Assembly: GCA_938024995.1 (NCBI GenBank) | Contig: CALJDU010000013.1 | Location: 62,001-126,000, forward strand | Length of the DNA: 64,000 nt | Source of the DNA: an uncultured bacterium | Lineage (GTDB): Bacteria; Myxococcota_A; Polyangia; Polyangiales; Houyiibacteriaceae | Reading direction: 5' to 3' | In this document: piece by piece, positions 8,101 through 18,102 of the stretch | Layout of the letters: the number at the start of each line of letters is the position of its first letter | Numbering within the stretch: the stretch's first letter is position 1 | Translations under genes and position numbers: made by a program | The notes under the pieces: model-generated | Databases searched by the model: none | What the model was told of the DNA's origin: nothing | What the model saw: only the letters and a program-made list of their open reading frames with translations

Positions 8101-9480
8101 TTAGCCTGAATCCTTCAAACCGAGTAGCCGCGGGGTGCTCCCGGTCACCGTGAGCTCAGGATCGACGCCGTCTCCCGTGCGGATGACCAGGCAGCCGCCG
8201 CCGCCCCCCCCGCCCCCCGCGTTGTAGCGAACGGCCGAAGGTGCGCTCTCACCTGGAGCCCCCTGCGCGCTGGAGAGGCCAGCTCCCCGACCTCCAGCTC
8301 CGCCGCCGACGGTCGACTCGCCGCCGGCCGGGTCGCGATTGAAGCGCCCGTCCGCGCCGGCGTCGCCATCCATCGTTCCAGCGCCTCCGCCACCGCCGCC
8401 GCCCTGGACGAAGACGAACCCGGTTCCGCGGATCGCCCCGGCCTCAAGAAGAACGTTTCCGCCCGACCCACCGCCGCCGCCCGAGCCGTTGTCGAGCCCG
8501 GCGCTGCGCCGGCCGCCGCCCCCGCCTCCGCCCGCCGCGACAACGCGACCGTCGATCGTGAGGGTCCCCGTCACGCTGAGCTGCACCGCCCCTCCTCCCG
8601 GGCCGCCGCTTCCCGCGAGCGTCGTGTCGCCAGCCCCGCTCCCGCCGCCGCTCCCCGCGAAGAGCGGCTCGAGCGTCACGCCGTCATCGGGTCTCGCCGG
8701 AGCGCCTCCCGCGGAGTCGGAAACGCTGCCGCCCGCTCCGCCCATCGAACACGCGGAACCTCCCGCGCCTCCGGAGTCACCTCTCCCTGTGGCGCCGCCG
8801 GTCACGCCGCCGCCGCCGCCGAGGGGGCCGTCTCCCGCGCCGCGACGGGCGCCCGCGCCGCCGCCGCTGCCCAGCTGATTGCGCACGGACGAGAGGTCGA
8901 GACGTCCCTCTTCGCCGATGGTTGCGTCGCCGCGCACCAGGAGGATGAGAGGGCGCTCGCCGAGGACGCGAACCTGGTCGTCGATGGTGAGCGAGGTGCC
9001 GCTCATCACGCAGTACTCCCGGTCGCCGACGGTAACGACGGAGGCCGAGGCGACGTCACAGCGCGTCGTGTTGATCCGGTTCGGTAACACGAGAGCGTCC
9101 GCGGCGCGCTCGATCAGGCTCGCGTCTACGTTGCTCGGGACGAACGCGCGACAGGCATCACCGGCGCAACCAAAGGCACACGGCAGAACGCGCGCGTCGC
9201 CGTCTTCGCAGACGACCGAGACGTCGTCATCACACGTCGGAACGCACACATCTCCGTCGCTTGCGTCGTCGTTCGCATCGCCCGCATCGCCCGCATCGCC
9301 CGCGTCCATACCGACGTCGGGGTTCGTGTCGACATCGGGGGCGTCCGCCGCGTCGCCACTGTCGATCGGGTCGGCGTCGCGCGCGGTGTCTGGCGCGACG
9401 ATCCCCCCGTCACTGTTGAGCGGCGACAGGTCGACGTAACACCCCGTGCACAGCAGCAGGAGTAGCGAGACCCGCGCCAC
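8101..9480 (-). CDS. Gly-rich, Asp/Ala-rich lipoprotein
   Basis: A 459-residue predicted lipoprotein. A short hydrophobic signal (residues 4-10) ends in the lipobox CTGC with Cys14 as the modified residue. Then follow an Asp/Ala/Gly tract (about 20-75) of the DAGDAGDA kind that is common in myxobacterial surface lipoproteins, a small Cys-rich module (about 75-110; CVPTCDDD, CAFGCAGDACR), a beta-like segment (110-200), and a long very Gly-rich region (200-440) with runs such as SGGGGGSGG. The Gly-rich part resembles the GGGG-type beta-helix or adhesin-like repeats of exported proteins. It starts two bases after neuC ends, so it is co-transcribed with sugar genes. Function unknown; a surface anchor is plausible. 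Confidence 0.8.
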   Translation of the reverse strand: MARVSLLLLLCTGCYVDLSPLNSDGGIVAPDTARDADPIDSGDAADAPDVDTNPDVGMDAGDAGDAGDANDDASDGDVCVPTCDDDVSVVCEDGDARVLPCAFGCAGDACRAFVPSNVDASLIERAADALVLPNRINTTRCDVASASVVTVGDREYCVMSGTSLTIDDQVRVLGERPLILLVRGDATIGEEGRLDLSSVRNQLGSGGGAGARRGAGDGPLGGGGGVTGGATGRGDSGGAGGSACSMGGAGGSVSDSAGGAPARPDDGVTLEPLFAGSGGGSGAGDTTLAGSGGPGGGAVQLSVTGTLTIDGRVVAAGGGGGGGRRSAGLDNGSGGGGGSGGNVLLEAGAIRGTGFVFVQGGGGGGGAGTMDGDAGADGRFNRDPAGGESTVGGGAGGRGAGLSSAQGAPGESAPSAVRYNAGGGGGGGGCLVIRTGDGVDPELTVTGSTPRLLGLKDSG

Positions 9481-9482
9481 GC

Positions 9483-10646
9483 CTAATAGGCCAACCGCTT
9501 GGTCGTGGTCGGCGCGATCTCAGCGAGCAGCTTCGCGATGCGAGGCCCGGCCAAGCCGTCTCCGTAGATGGTGTCGCGTGGAGGACGCTCGCCCTTCAGC
9601 TGCTTCTCGACCGCGGCGCGAATCGCGCCCCGCTCGTAGTCGACGTCGATGACGTTCGCGCCACGGTCACGGCCGCTCTGACGGGAGCCCACGTTGACCA
9701 CGGGGACCTTCAAAAACGAGCACTCGCGAATGCCCACGCTTGAGTTCCCGACGAGGCACGAGGCGTTGCACAGGAGCTTCAAGAAATCCGTCGGTGACAT
9801 GTTCTTGAAGAAATGGAGCGAGCCCGAGATGTCGCGGTTCTTCTCTCGGAAAGAGCGGATCCCGCGAGAGGTTCCGTCAGAGCCAGCGTCAGGGTTGGGC
9901 CAGAACCAAAGCGCCGGGAGCCCGAGCCCGGTGACCGCGTGAAGCGTCTCCTTCACGTGGCGCTTCGCGAGCGCGTGCTCCGTCGTGACGGGGTGCTGCA
10001 TGACGACCACGTAGCCATCCTTCAGGTCCATCTCGCCGCCGACGCCGCCGTACTTCTCGAAGGGATCGAAGTCCAAGCGGGAGTCCTTGTCGACCTCGGC
10101 CGCGATGTCGATCGAGGGGCAACCCGTGACGTGCACGCGGTCTTTGTACTCGCCCATCTTCTCGACGCGTTCTCCCGCCTGCGTCGATGAGACAAAGTGA
10201 AAGTCGCTCAGCTTGGTGATCGCGTGGCGCACCTTTTCGTCGATCGAGCCGGTGACCTCGCCGCCCTGAATGTGGACGAGCGGGATGTTCATGTACGAGG
10301 CCGCGACCGCGGTCGCCAACGTCTCGAAACGGTCCGCGATGGTCAGCACGAAGTCGGGCGCGAGGTTGTCGAACACCGTCGCGAGCTCGACCAGGCCGAG
10401 GCCCGTGGTCTTCGCCATCGTCACCGGGTTCTCGCCTTCGAGGATCATGTAGACCGAGCGCGCGGGTGTGAAGCCGTCCTCTTTCATCTGATCGATGACG
10501 GATCCATAGCGGTCGAGGAGCGCCGAGGCGGCGACCACCAGCTGAAGCTCGAGGTCGGGGTGATCGTCGATCGCGCGGAGCGCGGTGCGGATGCGGCTGT
10601 AGCTCGGTCGCGCGGTGACGACGACGCAGATCTTTCGTTTGGCCAT
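9483..10646 (-). CDS. neuC: UDP-GlcNAc 2-epimerase, hydrolysing (NeuC family)
   Basis: A 387-residue cytosolic enzyme of the UDP-N-acetylglucosamine 2-epimerase family. The opening KRKICVVVTARPSYSRIR, the segment DRFETLATAVAASYMNIPLVHIQGGEVTGSIDEKVRHAITKLS and the C-terminal loop LVGNSSVGIRECSFLKVPVVNVGSRQSGRDR match NeuC-type enzymes rather than non-hydrolysing WecB, because of the TARPSYSR opening and the GEVTGS.DEKVRHA..K block. It should release ManNAc (or a di-N-acetyl hexose in the legionaminate branch) for NeuB. Its ATG shares one base with the neuB stop codon, so the two are tightly coupled. Which nonulosonic acid is made cannot be decided from these two genes. Confidence 0.9.
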   Translation of the reverse strand: MAKRKICVVVTARPSYSRIRTALRAIDDHPDLELQLVVAASALLDRYGSVIDQMKEDGFTPARSVYMILEGENPVTMAKTTGLGLVELATVFDNLAPDFVLTIADRFETLATAVAASYMNIPLVHIQGGEVTGSIDEKVRHAITKLSDFHFVSSTQAGERVEKMGEYKDRVHVTGCPSIDIAAEVDKDSRLDFDPFEKYGGVGGEMDLKDGYVVVMQHPVTTEHALAKRHVKETLHAVTGLGLPALWFWPNPDAGSDGTSRGIRSFREKNRDISGSLHFFKNMSPTDFLKLLCNASCLVGNSSVGIRECSFLKVPVVNVGSRQSGRDRGANVIDVDYERGAIRAAVEKQLKGERPPRDTIYGDGLAGPRIAKLLAEIAPTTTKRLAY

Positions 10647-11686
10647 CAGGCGAGATCCTCCATTGCGAGGCGGGTGTTCTCAGGGACCGCTCGCGCGGTC
10701 GTTCGCCCAACGATCTCAGCGAGACGGGTCGCCGGGATCCCGATGCCGGGCTTCTTCGTGGTGAGGTGTTCGATGGCGAGCGTGGTGCCCGCCGGGATCG
10801 CGTCTCGGGTGACGATGCTCTTCGTGAAGAGCCCTCGCATCCGCGCCATCTCGTTCGCGACCGCGTCTTTGTCGACCGGGTTCGCGCGCATCTGCTCATT
10901 GAAGCGGATACCCGCCGTCAGCTGCGCCAGCTCCTCGAAGGTCACGGAGGCGGGGACGTCCGGGCCGAATTGCTCACGGCTGAACGTCACGTGGACCTCG
11001 AGCATCGAAGCCCCCAACGTGGCGGCGGCAAGTCCAGGAAAGATGGTCCCGGAATGATCAGACAGGCCGACCGGGCAGCTGAAGCGCGACGCGAGATCTT
11101 GCATCACGTTGAGGCCGATCTTCTCCGGCGTGCATGGGTAGCTCGAGGTGCACTGAAAGAGCCCCACGTCGAGGTCGCTGTTGCGCGCCCAGCTGACCAC
11201 GTCCGCGATCTCCGCGAAGGGGCTCATGCCGGTCGAGAAGAGGACCTGTGCCCCCGTCTCCTGGGCGCTTCGCTTGACCGCCTCGAGCATGAGCGTGTCG
11301 GTGATCTGTCCCGACGCGATTTTCCAGGCGGGCATGCCGACGCGATGCAGCAGCTCGACCGACTCAACCGAGAACGGGGAGCTCAGGAACGCGATGCCAG
11401 CGTCGTCGGCGTGCTTCTTCAGCCCGACCCAGTGCTCCTCGGCGAACTCCATCCGCTGCCAGTAGTCGTAGCGGCGGTCGTCCTGGAGGCTGAACTTGAC
11501 GCGCCAGGGTTCGTCCTCGCAAGACTCGGCGGCCGCGATGTGTGTCTGAAACTTAATCGCGTCGGCGCCCGCTCGCGCAGCCGCGTCAATGTAGGCGTGC
11601 GCCATGCCCAGGCTGCCGTCGTGGGCCTGAGCGACCTCTGCGATGACGCGACAGCGCCCTTGCTGGATGAACTTTTCTTCGGCCAT
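10646..11686 (-). CDS. neuB: Nonulosonic (sialic-type) acid synthase, NeuB family
   Basis: A 346-residue enzyme that condenses phosphoenolpyruvate with an N-acetylmannosamine-type sugar. The TIM-barrel NeuB domain spans about 12-270: IAEVAQAHDGSLGMAHAYIDAA, ADAIKFQTH, the FSSPFSVESVELL segment, MPAWKIASGQITD, LFSTGMS, CTSSYPCTPEKIGLN and VGLSDHSGTIFPGLAA, all in family order. The C-terminal SAF (antifreeze-like) domain spans about 280-346, with TKSIVTRDAIPAGTTL and GIGIPATRLAEIVGRT. It is the first gene of the minus-strand operon; the region from 11687 to 11973 separates it from the divergent dehydrogenase gene. No CMP-sugar synthetase (NeuA) lies in the window. Confidence 0.9.
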   Translation of the reverse strand: MAEEKFIQQGRCRVIAEVAQAHDGSLGMAHAYIDAAARAGADAIKFQTHIAAAESCEDEPWRVKFSLQDDRRYDYWQRMEFAEEHWVGLKKHADDAGIAFLSSPFSVESVELLHRVGMPAWKIASGQITDTLMLEAVKRSAQETGAQVLFSTGMSPFAEIADVVSWARNSDLDVGLFQCTSSYPCTPEKIGLNVMQDLASRFSCPVGLSDHSGTIFPGLAAATLGASMLEVHVTFSREQFGPDVPASVTFEELAQLTAGIRFNEQMRANPVDKDAVANEMARMRGLFTKSIVTRDAIPAGTTLAIEHLTTKKPGIGIPATRLAEIVGRTTARAVPENTRLAMEDLA

Positions 11687-11973
11687 TTTGGTTCTCGCTC
11701 TTCGTCATGCGCCGCGCACGCGTCACGCGGCGTTTACCAGCTGGATGGGTGTTTGGCGAGGCGAGGAGATTCATCCTCCAGCCCAAAAAGTCCCATCATC
11801 ACGGGAATCAAAGGGCCTTTGCAAACGCCGAGAAACGGGCCAGCCGGCTCGGCGGACCAAGATTCTGCGGCGCCCCGCCGCGACAGGGATCGCGCCCGTA
11901 CGGGTCACGTCCCGCGTTTGACGATCACGGATCGGGATGGCATCCCGCCGTGCACAGTGAGGAGCCCGGACGA
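11687..11973. promoter_or_regulatory. Divergent control region, neuB and UDP-sugar dehydrogenase
   Basis: The 287 bases between the neuB ATG and the dehydrogenase ATG contain no gene I can support and must hold the promoters of both polysaccharide operons. A frame is open through it ahead of the dehydrogenase, but its translation is unlike the family. I found no convincing -35/-10 pair. The only clear element is the ribosome binding site GAGGAG at 11959-11964. Confidence 0.5.
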
Positions 11974-13266
11974 ATGAACACAGGCAACGGCAAGCGCGAC
12001 GAGGTCATCGCGGTGATAGGGCTCGGCTACGTCGGGCTCCCGGTCGCGGTGGAGCTCGCCAAGAAGTGGGACCACGTCATCGGGTTCGACATCAACGAGC
12101 TCCGCATCAAGGAGCTCCGCGAAGGGCACGACCGCACGGACGAGGTGGAGGACGACAAGCTCGCGGCGTCCACGCTGGAGTTCTCCGCGGACCGAGAAGA
12201 TCTCCGTCGCGCAAATGTGTTCCTCGTCACGGTCCCAACACCGATTGATGGCAACCGGCAGCCCGACCTCACGCCGCTCAAGAAGGCGAGCGAGATGGTC
12301 GGCAAGTACATGCCGAAGGGCTCGCTCGTGGTCTACGAGTCGACCGTCTACCCCGGCGTAACCGAAGACTTCTGCGGTCCGATCCTCGCGCAGGTCTCGG
12401 GCTTTACCCAAGGGGTCGACTTCAAGCTCGGCTACTCGCCTGAGCGCATCAACCCCGGCGACAAAGAGCACACGCTCACCCGCATCGTGAAGGTGGTCTC
12501 GGGTGAAGACGCAGACACCTTGGAGCGGGTCGCGCGTATTTACGGTTCCATCATCGACGCGGGCGTTCACCGCGCGCCGACCATCAAGACGGCCGAGGCG
12601 GCGAAGGTCATCGAGAACACCCAGCGCGACCTGAACATCGCCCTGATGAACGAGCTCGCGATCATTTTCGATCTGCTCGACCTGCGTACCCAAGACGTGC
12701 TCGACGCCGCCTCGACCAAGTGGAACTTCCTCCGCTTCACCCCAGGTCTCGTTGGGGGTCACTGCATCGGCGTTGACCCGTACTACCTGACGGCGAAAGC
12801 GGAGTCGCTTGGCTACCACCCGCAGGTCATCCTCGCTGGCCGCCGCATCAACGACGGCATGGGCGCGTTTGTGGCGCAGCGTTTGATCAAACTGTTGGTG
12901 AAGAGCGGTCGCAAAGTGAGCGATGCGCGCGTCGGGATTCTGGGGCTGACCTTCAAGGAGAATGTCCCGGACCTGCGGAACAGTCGGGTCCCCGACATCA
13001 TCGAAGAGCTGACCGAGTTCGGCATCAAGCCCCAGGTCCACGACCCCCTCGCAGATGTGAGCGAAGCGCTTCACGAATACGGCGTGACCCTCGCCCCGTT
13101 CTCTGAATTGCAGGATCTTGATGCGGTCGTGATGGCGGTCTCGCACCGCGAGTACGATCTCGAGACAGTGCTCAGCCGGCTCTCGAACGACGGAATTCTC
13201 ATCGACGTCAAGTCCGCCTTCGACCCCAACCAGGTGCCCGAGTCAGTCCACTACTGGTCGCTCTGA
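11974..13266 (+). CDS. UDP-N-acetylhexosamine 6-dehydrogenase (TviB/WbpO type)
   Basis: The ATG at 11974 has a GAGGAG ribosome binding site nine bases upstream and gives a 430-residue protein; the 89 extra residues of the longer frame do not match the family. The N-terminal NAD site is IAVIGLGYVGLPVAVELAK (about 9-27). The middle carries TVPTPIDGNRQPDLTPL and VYESTVYPGVTED. The catalytic cysteine lies in GGHCIGVDPYYLTAKAE, and LGLTFKENVPDLRNSR marks the C-terminal domain. The HCIGVDPYYLTAKAE form is typical of TviB/WbpO (UDP-GlcNAc or UDP-GalNAc to the uronic acid) rather than of UDP-glucose dehydrogenase. It should supply an N-acetylhexosaminuronic acid for the polymer and heads the plus-strand operon. 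Confidence 0.88.
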   Translation: MNTGNGKRDEVIAVIGLGYVGLPVAVELAKKWDHVIGFDINELRIKELREGHDRTDEVEDDKLAASTLEFSADREDLRRANVFLVTVPTPIDGNRQPDLTPLKKASEMVGKYMPKGSLVVYESTVYPGVTEDFCGPILAQVSGFTQGVDFKLGYSPERINPGDKEHTLTRIVKVVSGEDADTLERVARIYGSIIDAGVHRAPTIKTAEAAKVIENTQRDLNIALMNELAIIFDLLDLRTQDVLDAASTKWNFLRFTPGLVGGHCIGVDPYYLTAKAESLGYHPQVILAGRRINDGMGAFVAQRLIKLLVKSGRKVSDARVGILGLTFKENVPDLRNSRVPDIIEELTEFGIKPQVHDPLADVSEALHEYGVTLAPFSELQDLDAVVMAVSHREYDLETVLSRLSNDGILIDVKSAFDPNQVPESVHYWSL

Positions 13267-13446
13267 GCTCTCAAAGCCTTCGATTGCGCCCCACGTGCTC
13301 CTCGTCGACGTCGCGGTAAAGCGCGTTTGTCGGCTCGCGACCTACGGTTTTCGCAGTGATTCTCTCAGGCTTTGGGGGGAGCGGACACGCACGAGAAATC
13401 CACGTTTGGGCAGCATCGTCGTTTCTTGCTAAAGGACCGCTGAACG

Positions 13447-15438
<1,992 letters not shown>

Positions 15439-15455
15439 GCCGCACAGAGCCCCCG

Positions 15456-18071
15456 ATGAGCGACAGCGACTCGACCGCGGGCGAACGAACGTCTCGTCCT
15501 CCAGCGAGAGAACGACGGAGACGCCGTCGGCGCGCCTCCCGAACCTCCAGTGGGTCGACGCGTAGTCCGCGCGATCCGCGGATCATGCGGACCGCGATCT
15601 CCCTCATCTGTTTGACGCTGGTCATCGCCCCGCAGTTGCTCGGTGGCGCAGTAGGCTGGTCGGTCGTCGTCATCACCATCTTGTCGATCGCGTCTGCGTT
15701 GAGCACGAGCTTCGTGGCGAGCGGCCGCACCGCGGCGTCGTCGGTGGTCCTCATCGCGTCCGCCGCGTTCGTCCTGACCTTCCTTCAGTCGATCCCGCTT
15801 CCGCGCGCCGTCGTTTCGTTCTTCTCGGCGAGCGCGGTGACCTCGACCGATGGCGCCCGCGCGGCACTTGGTCTCGGTGACGCGAGCTGGCTCCCGCTCT
15901 CGTACGATCCCGGCGCCACGCGCATGGAGGTGCTCAAGGGAGTCGCCCTGCTCTGCGTCTTCATCACCTGCTCGTCGCTCGTTCGTCTGCAGCACCGCAG
16001 AACGCTCGCCCGCGCGATCAGCATCTCGGCGCTCTGCATCGCGGTGGTCACCCTGGCGCACGTCATCAGTGGGCTCAGCGCGGTCTTCGGCGTGATCGAG
16101 CCTTCCTTCGCCCCGATCCTGGTCTCGCCGATCCTGAACTCGAACCACCTCGCGGGCTTCTTGGTGATGGGCGCCATCGTCACGCTTGGGCTCGCGCTGG
16201 ACGACCGAGAGAAGGAGTCGCGGCTCTTGTGGATGGGGGCGGCCCTGCTCATCGCGGCGGTCTCGGTATCCGCGCTCTCTCGCGGCGGCATCATCGCGCT
16301 CGTGGTGGGCGTCTGCCTCTTTGGCCTGCTCACGCTTTTGCAAAAGCGTGAGCGGCTCAGCCTCAAGACCTCTGGTCCGCTCGTTATGATCCTCGGCTTC
16401 CTCGGCTTGCTCGGCTACTTCAGCCTGCAGCCGATCATGGTCGCGTTCGAGGACCAAGACCTCAGCAAGATCGAGATGGCCAAGGCCGGTCTGAGCCTCG
16501 CGCAAGGCCACCCCTTCCTGGGCGTCGGACGCGGCGCCTTCTCCGCGACGTTCGCGAGCGTCATGGGGACGCGAGCGCGATTCGAGTATCCGGAGAACAT
16601 CGTCGTTCAGTGGCTCGTCGAGTGGGGCATCCCATTTGGCCTCGCGATGATCGCGATCGTCAGCGCGGCCGTGATCCGCGCGACGGAGCGTTTGGGGTCT
16701 TCGGTGCAGAGCGCGGCGCTCTCTTCGGTCGTCGCGTTGGGTATTCACAACCTGGTCGACTTCAGCCTTGAGATGTTGGGGATCGCCGTGGTCGCGGCCG
16801 CGACGCTCGCGGTCGGGCTGCCGACGCCACGCCGGAAGCGAAGCGACAGCGGACGACGCCCCGCGCTCGTGACCATCGCGCGGGGCGTCTCAATCGCGGG
16901 CATCATCGTCACCGCGCTTTACGGCTACTCCGTGGTTCGCGGGACGGTGTTCGAGCGACGCGCCAGGCTCGCCGAGCGCTTGGCCGCCGGAGACGTGACC
17001 GAGAACTTCGAGGAGGAGCTTCGGGAAGGCGTCATGCTCCATCCCGCGGAGCCGGCCTTCAGTGTATACGCGGCGAGCGCGGCGACGCAGCGACGTGATC
17101 CGGTCGCGCTTCGCTGGGCCTCTCGTGCCATGGCGCAGGCGCCCGGTTGGTCCGCGCCGCACGTGAACGCGGCGCACGCCTTGTTGCTCTTGGGTCGACT
17201 GGACCAGGCGCTGCTCGAGATCCGCCAAGCGGAAACGCGTGAGCCGCGGATCGCAGAAGAGCTGATGTGCCGCATCCTCACGCAGCGCCCGGAGGTCGAG
17301 CTCGCGCTCCGCGCCGCGCCGGAAGATGAAGAAGCGAGCGCGAAGTTCTTGGACCGAGCTTCTGGCTGTCGCGACCTCCCGGCCGACCTGGTCAGCGCGC
17401 TCGACGATCATCTTCTGTCCGCCGGCGCGAACGTGCTCGGCGTCGTGATCAGGCAAGGCAACCGACTGATCGTCGCGCGCGAGCTCAACGAAGCGATCGC
17501 CCTGCTCCGTCCCGTCGTCGCAGACCATCCAGAGAGCGCGCGAGCAGCCGAGTCCCTGGCGCGCGCGCTTCACGCTTCTGGAGACTCGACCGGCGCGCTC
17601 GCGGTTCTTCAGCAGGCCAGCCACACCGTCTCCGATCGTCGGGTCTTGATCCGTCTGCGCGCCCGGATCGCGGCAGACGCCGATGACGCAGAGACAATGC
17701 GCGAAGCGGTTGCCGAGCTTCGAGGGCTGTCGTCCGGATCGGCCCGGGGTCTCGCCCGATCCATGATCTACCTCGGCCAGCTGGAAGCCGAGATGGGCAA
17801 CGATGGGCACGCTTTTCGCGCGTTCGAAGAAGCACACGCCTTTGATGACAGCTCCCCTGCGTTGGTCCGCGTCGCCCGTTTGGCCGAGCGCCGCGGGCAA
17901 TTTCGCCGCGCCCTGAACGCATTTACAAGGCTCTGCCATCGGGATGGGGAGAGCAGCGCCCATTGCGAGTCCCGCGAACGGATTCGTGCTCGCGTCGAAC
18001 GATCGACGCCCCTCGGGCAACCCTCAAAGGCCAGGAACATCGACACCGGCTTGACGCTCCCGCTACCCTGA
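15456..18071 (+). CDS. O-antigen ligase/polymerase (Wzy-like) fused to TPR-type domain
   Basis: An 871-residue protein. The first 43 residues are Arg/Ser-rich and cytoplasmic. About ten to twelve membrane segments follow (45-480), with the Wzy_C/WaaL signature region: HPFLGVGRGAFSATFASVMG and then ENIVVQWLVEWGIPFGLAMIA, the family's G.G..F followed by Q.L.E.G. From about 500 to 850 the protein is soluble and built of helical repeats of TPR type (VALRWASRAMAQAPGWSAPHVNAAHALLLLG and later copies). The TPR tail probably contacts other assembly proteins in the periplasm. The gene sits between the dehydratase and the Wzc-like kinase (gaps 17 and 31 bases), so polymerase is more likely than ligase, but sequence alone does not separate them. 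Confidence 0.8.
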   Translation: MSDSDSTAGERTSRPPARERRRRRRRASRTSSGSTRSPRDPRIMRTAISLICLTLVIAPQLLGGAVGWSVVVITILSIASALSTSFVASGRTAASSVVLIASAAFVLTFLQSIPLPRAVVSFFSASAVTSTDGARAALGLGDASWLPLSYDPGATRMEVLKGVALLCVFITCSSLVRLQHRRTLARAISISALCIAVVTLAHVISGLSAVFGVIEPSFAPILVSPILNSNHLAGFLVMGAIVTLGLALDDREKESRLLWMGAALLIAAVSVSALSRGGIIALVVGVCLFGLLTLLQKRERLSLKTSGPLVMILGFLGLLGYFSLQPIMVAFEDQDLSKIEMAKAGLSLAQGHPFLGVGRGAFSATFASVMGTRARFEYPENIVVQWLVEWGIPFGLAMIAIVSAAVIRATERLGSSVQSAALSSVVALGIHNLVDFSLEMLGIAVVAAATLAVGLPTPRRKRSDSGRRPALVTIARGVSIAGIIVTALYGYSVVRGTVFERRARLAERLAAGDVTENFEEELREGVMLHPAEPAFSVYAASAATQRRDPVALRWASRAMAQAPGWSAPHVNAAHALLLLGRLDQALLEIRQAETREPRIAEELMCRILTQRPEVELALRAAPEDEEASAKFLDRASGCRDLPADLVSALDDHLLSAGANVLGVVIRQGNRLIVARELNEAIALLRPVVADHPESARAAESLARALHASGDSTGALAVLQQASHTVSDRRVLIRLRARIAADADDAETMREAVAELRGLSSGSARGLARSMIYLGQLEAEMGNDGHAFRAFEEAHAFDDSSPALVRVARLAERRGQFRRALNAFTRLCHRDGESSAHCESRERIRARVERSTPLGQPSKARNIDTGLTLPLP

Positions 18072-18102
18072 CGAAAGCTCCGGTCGTTCCCCCCACCGCC
18101 TC

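Noticed and set aside
8150-8880. Apparent repeat region with runs of GCC/CCG
   Set aside because: It is the Gly-rich coding region of the lipoprotein; there are no exact tandem units or spacers as in CRISPR or satellite arrays.
11905-13146. Minus-strand frame opposite the UDP-sugar dehydrogenase
   Set aside because: The opposite strand carries all dehydrogenase motifs; this translation has none.
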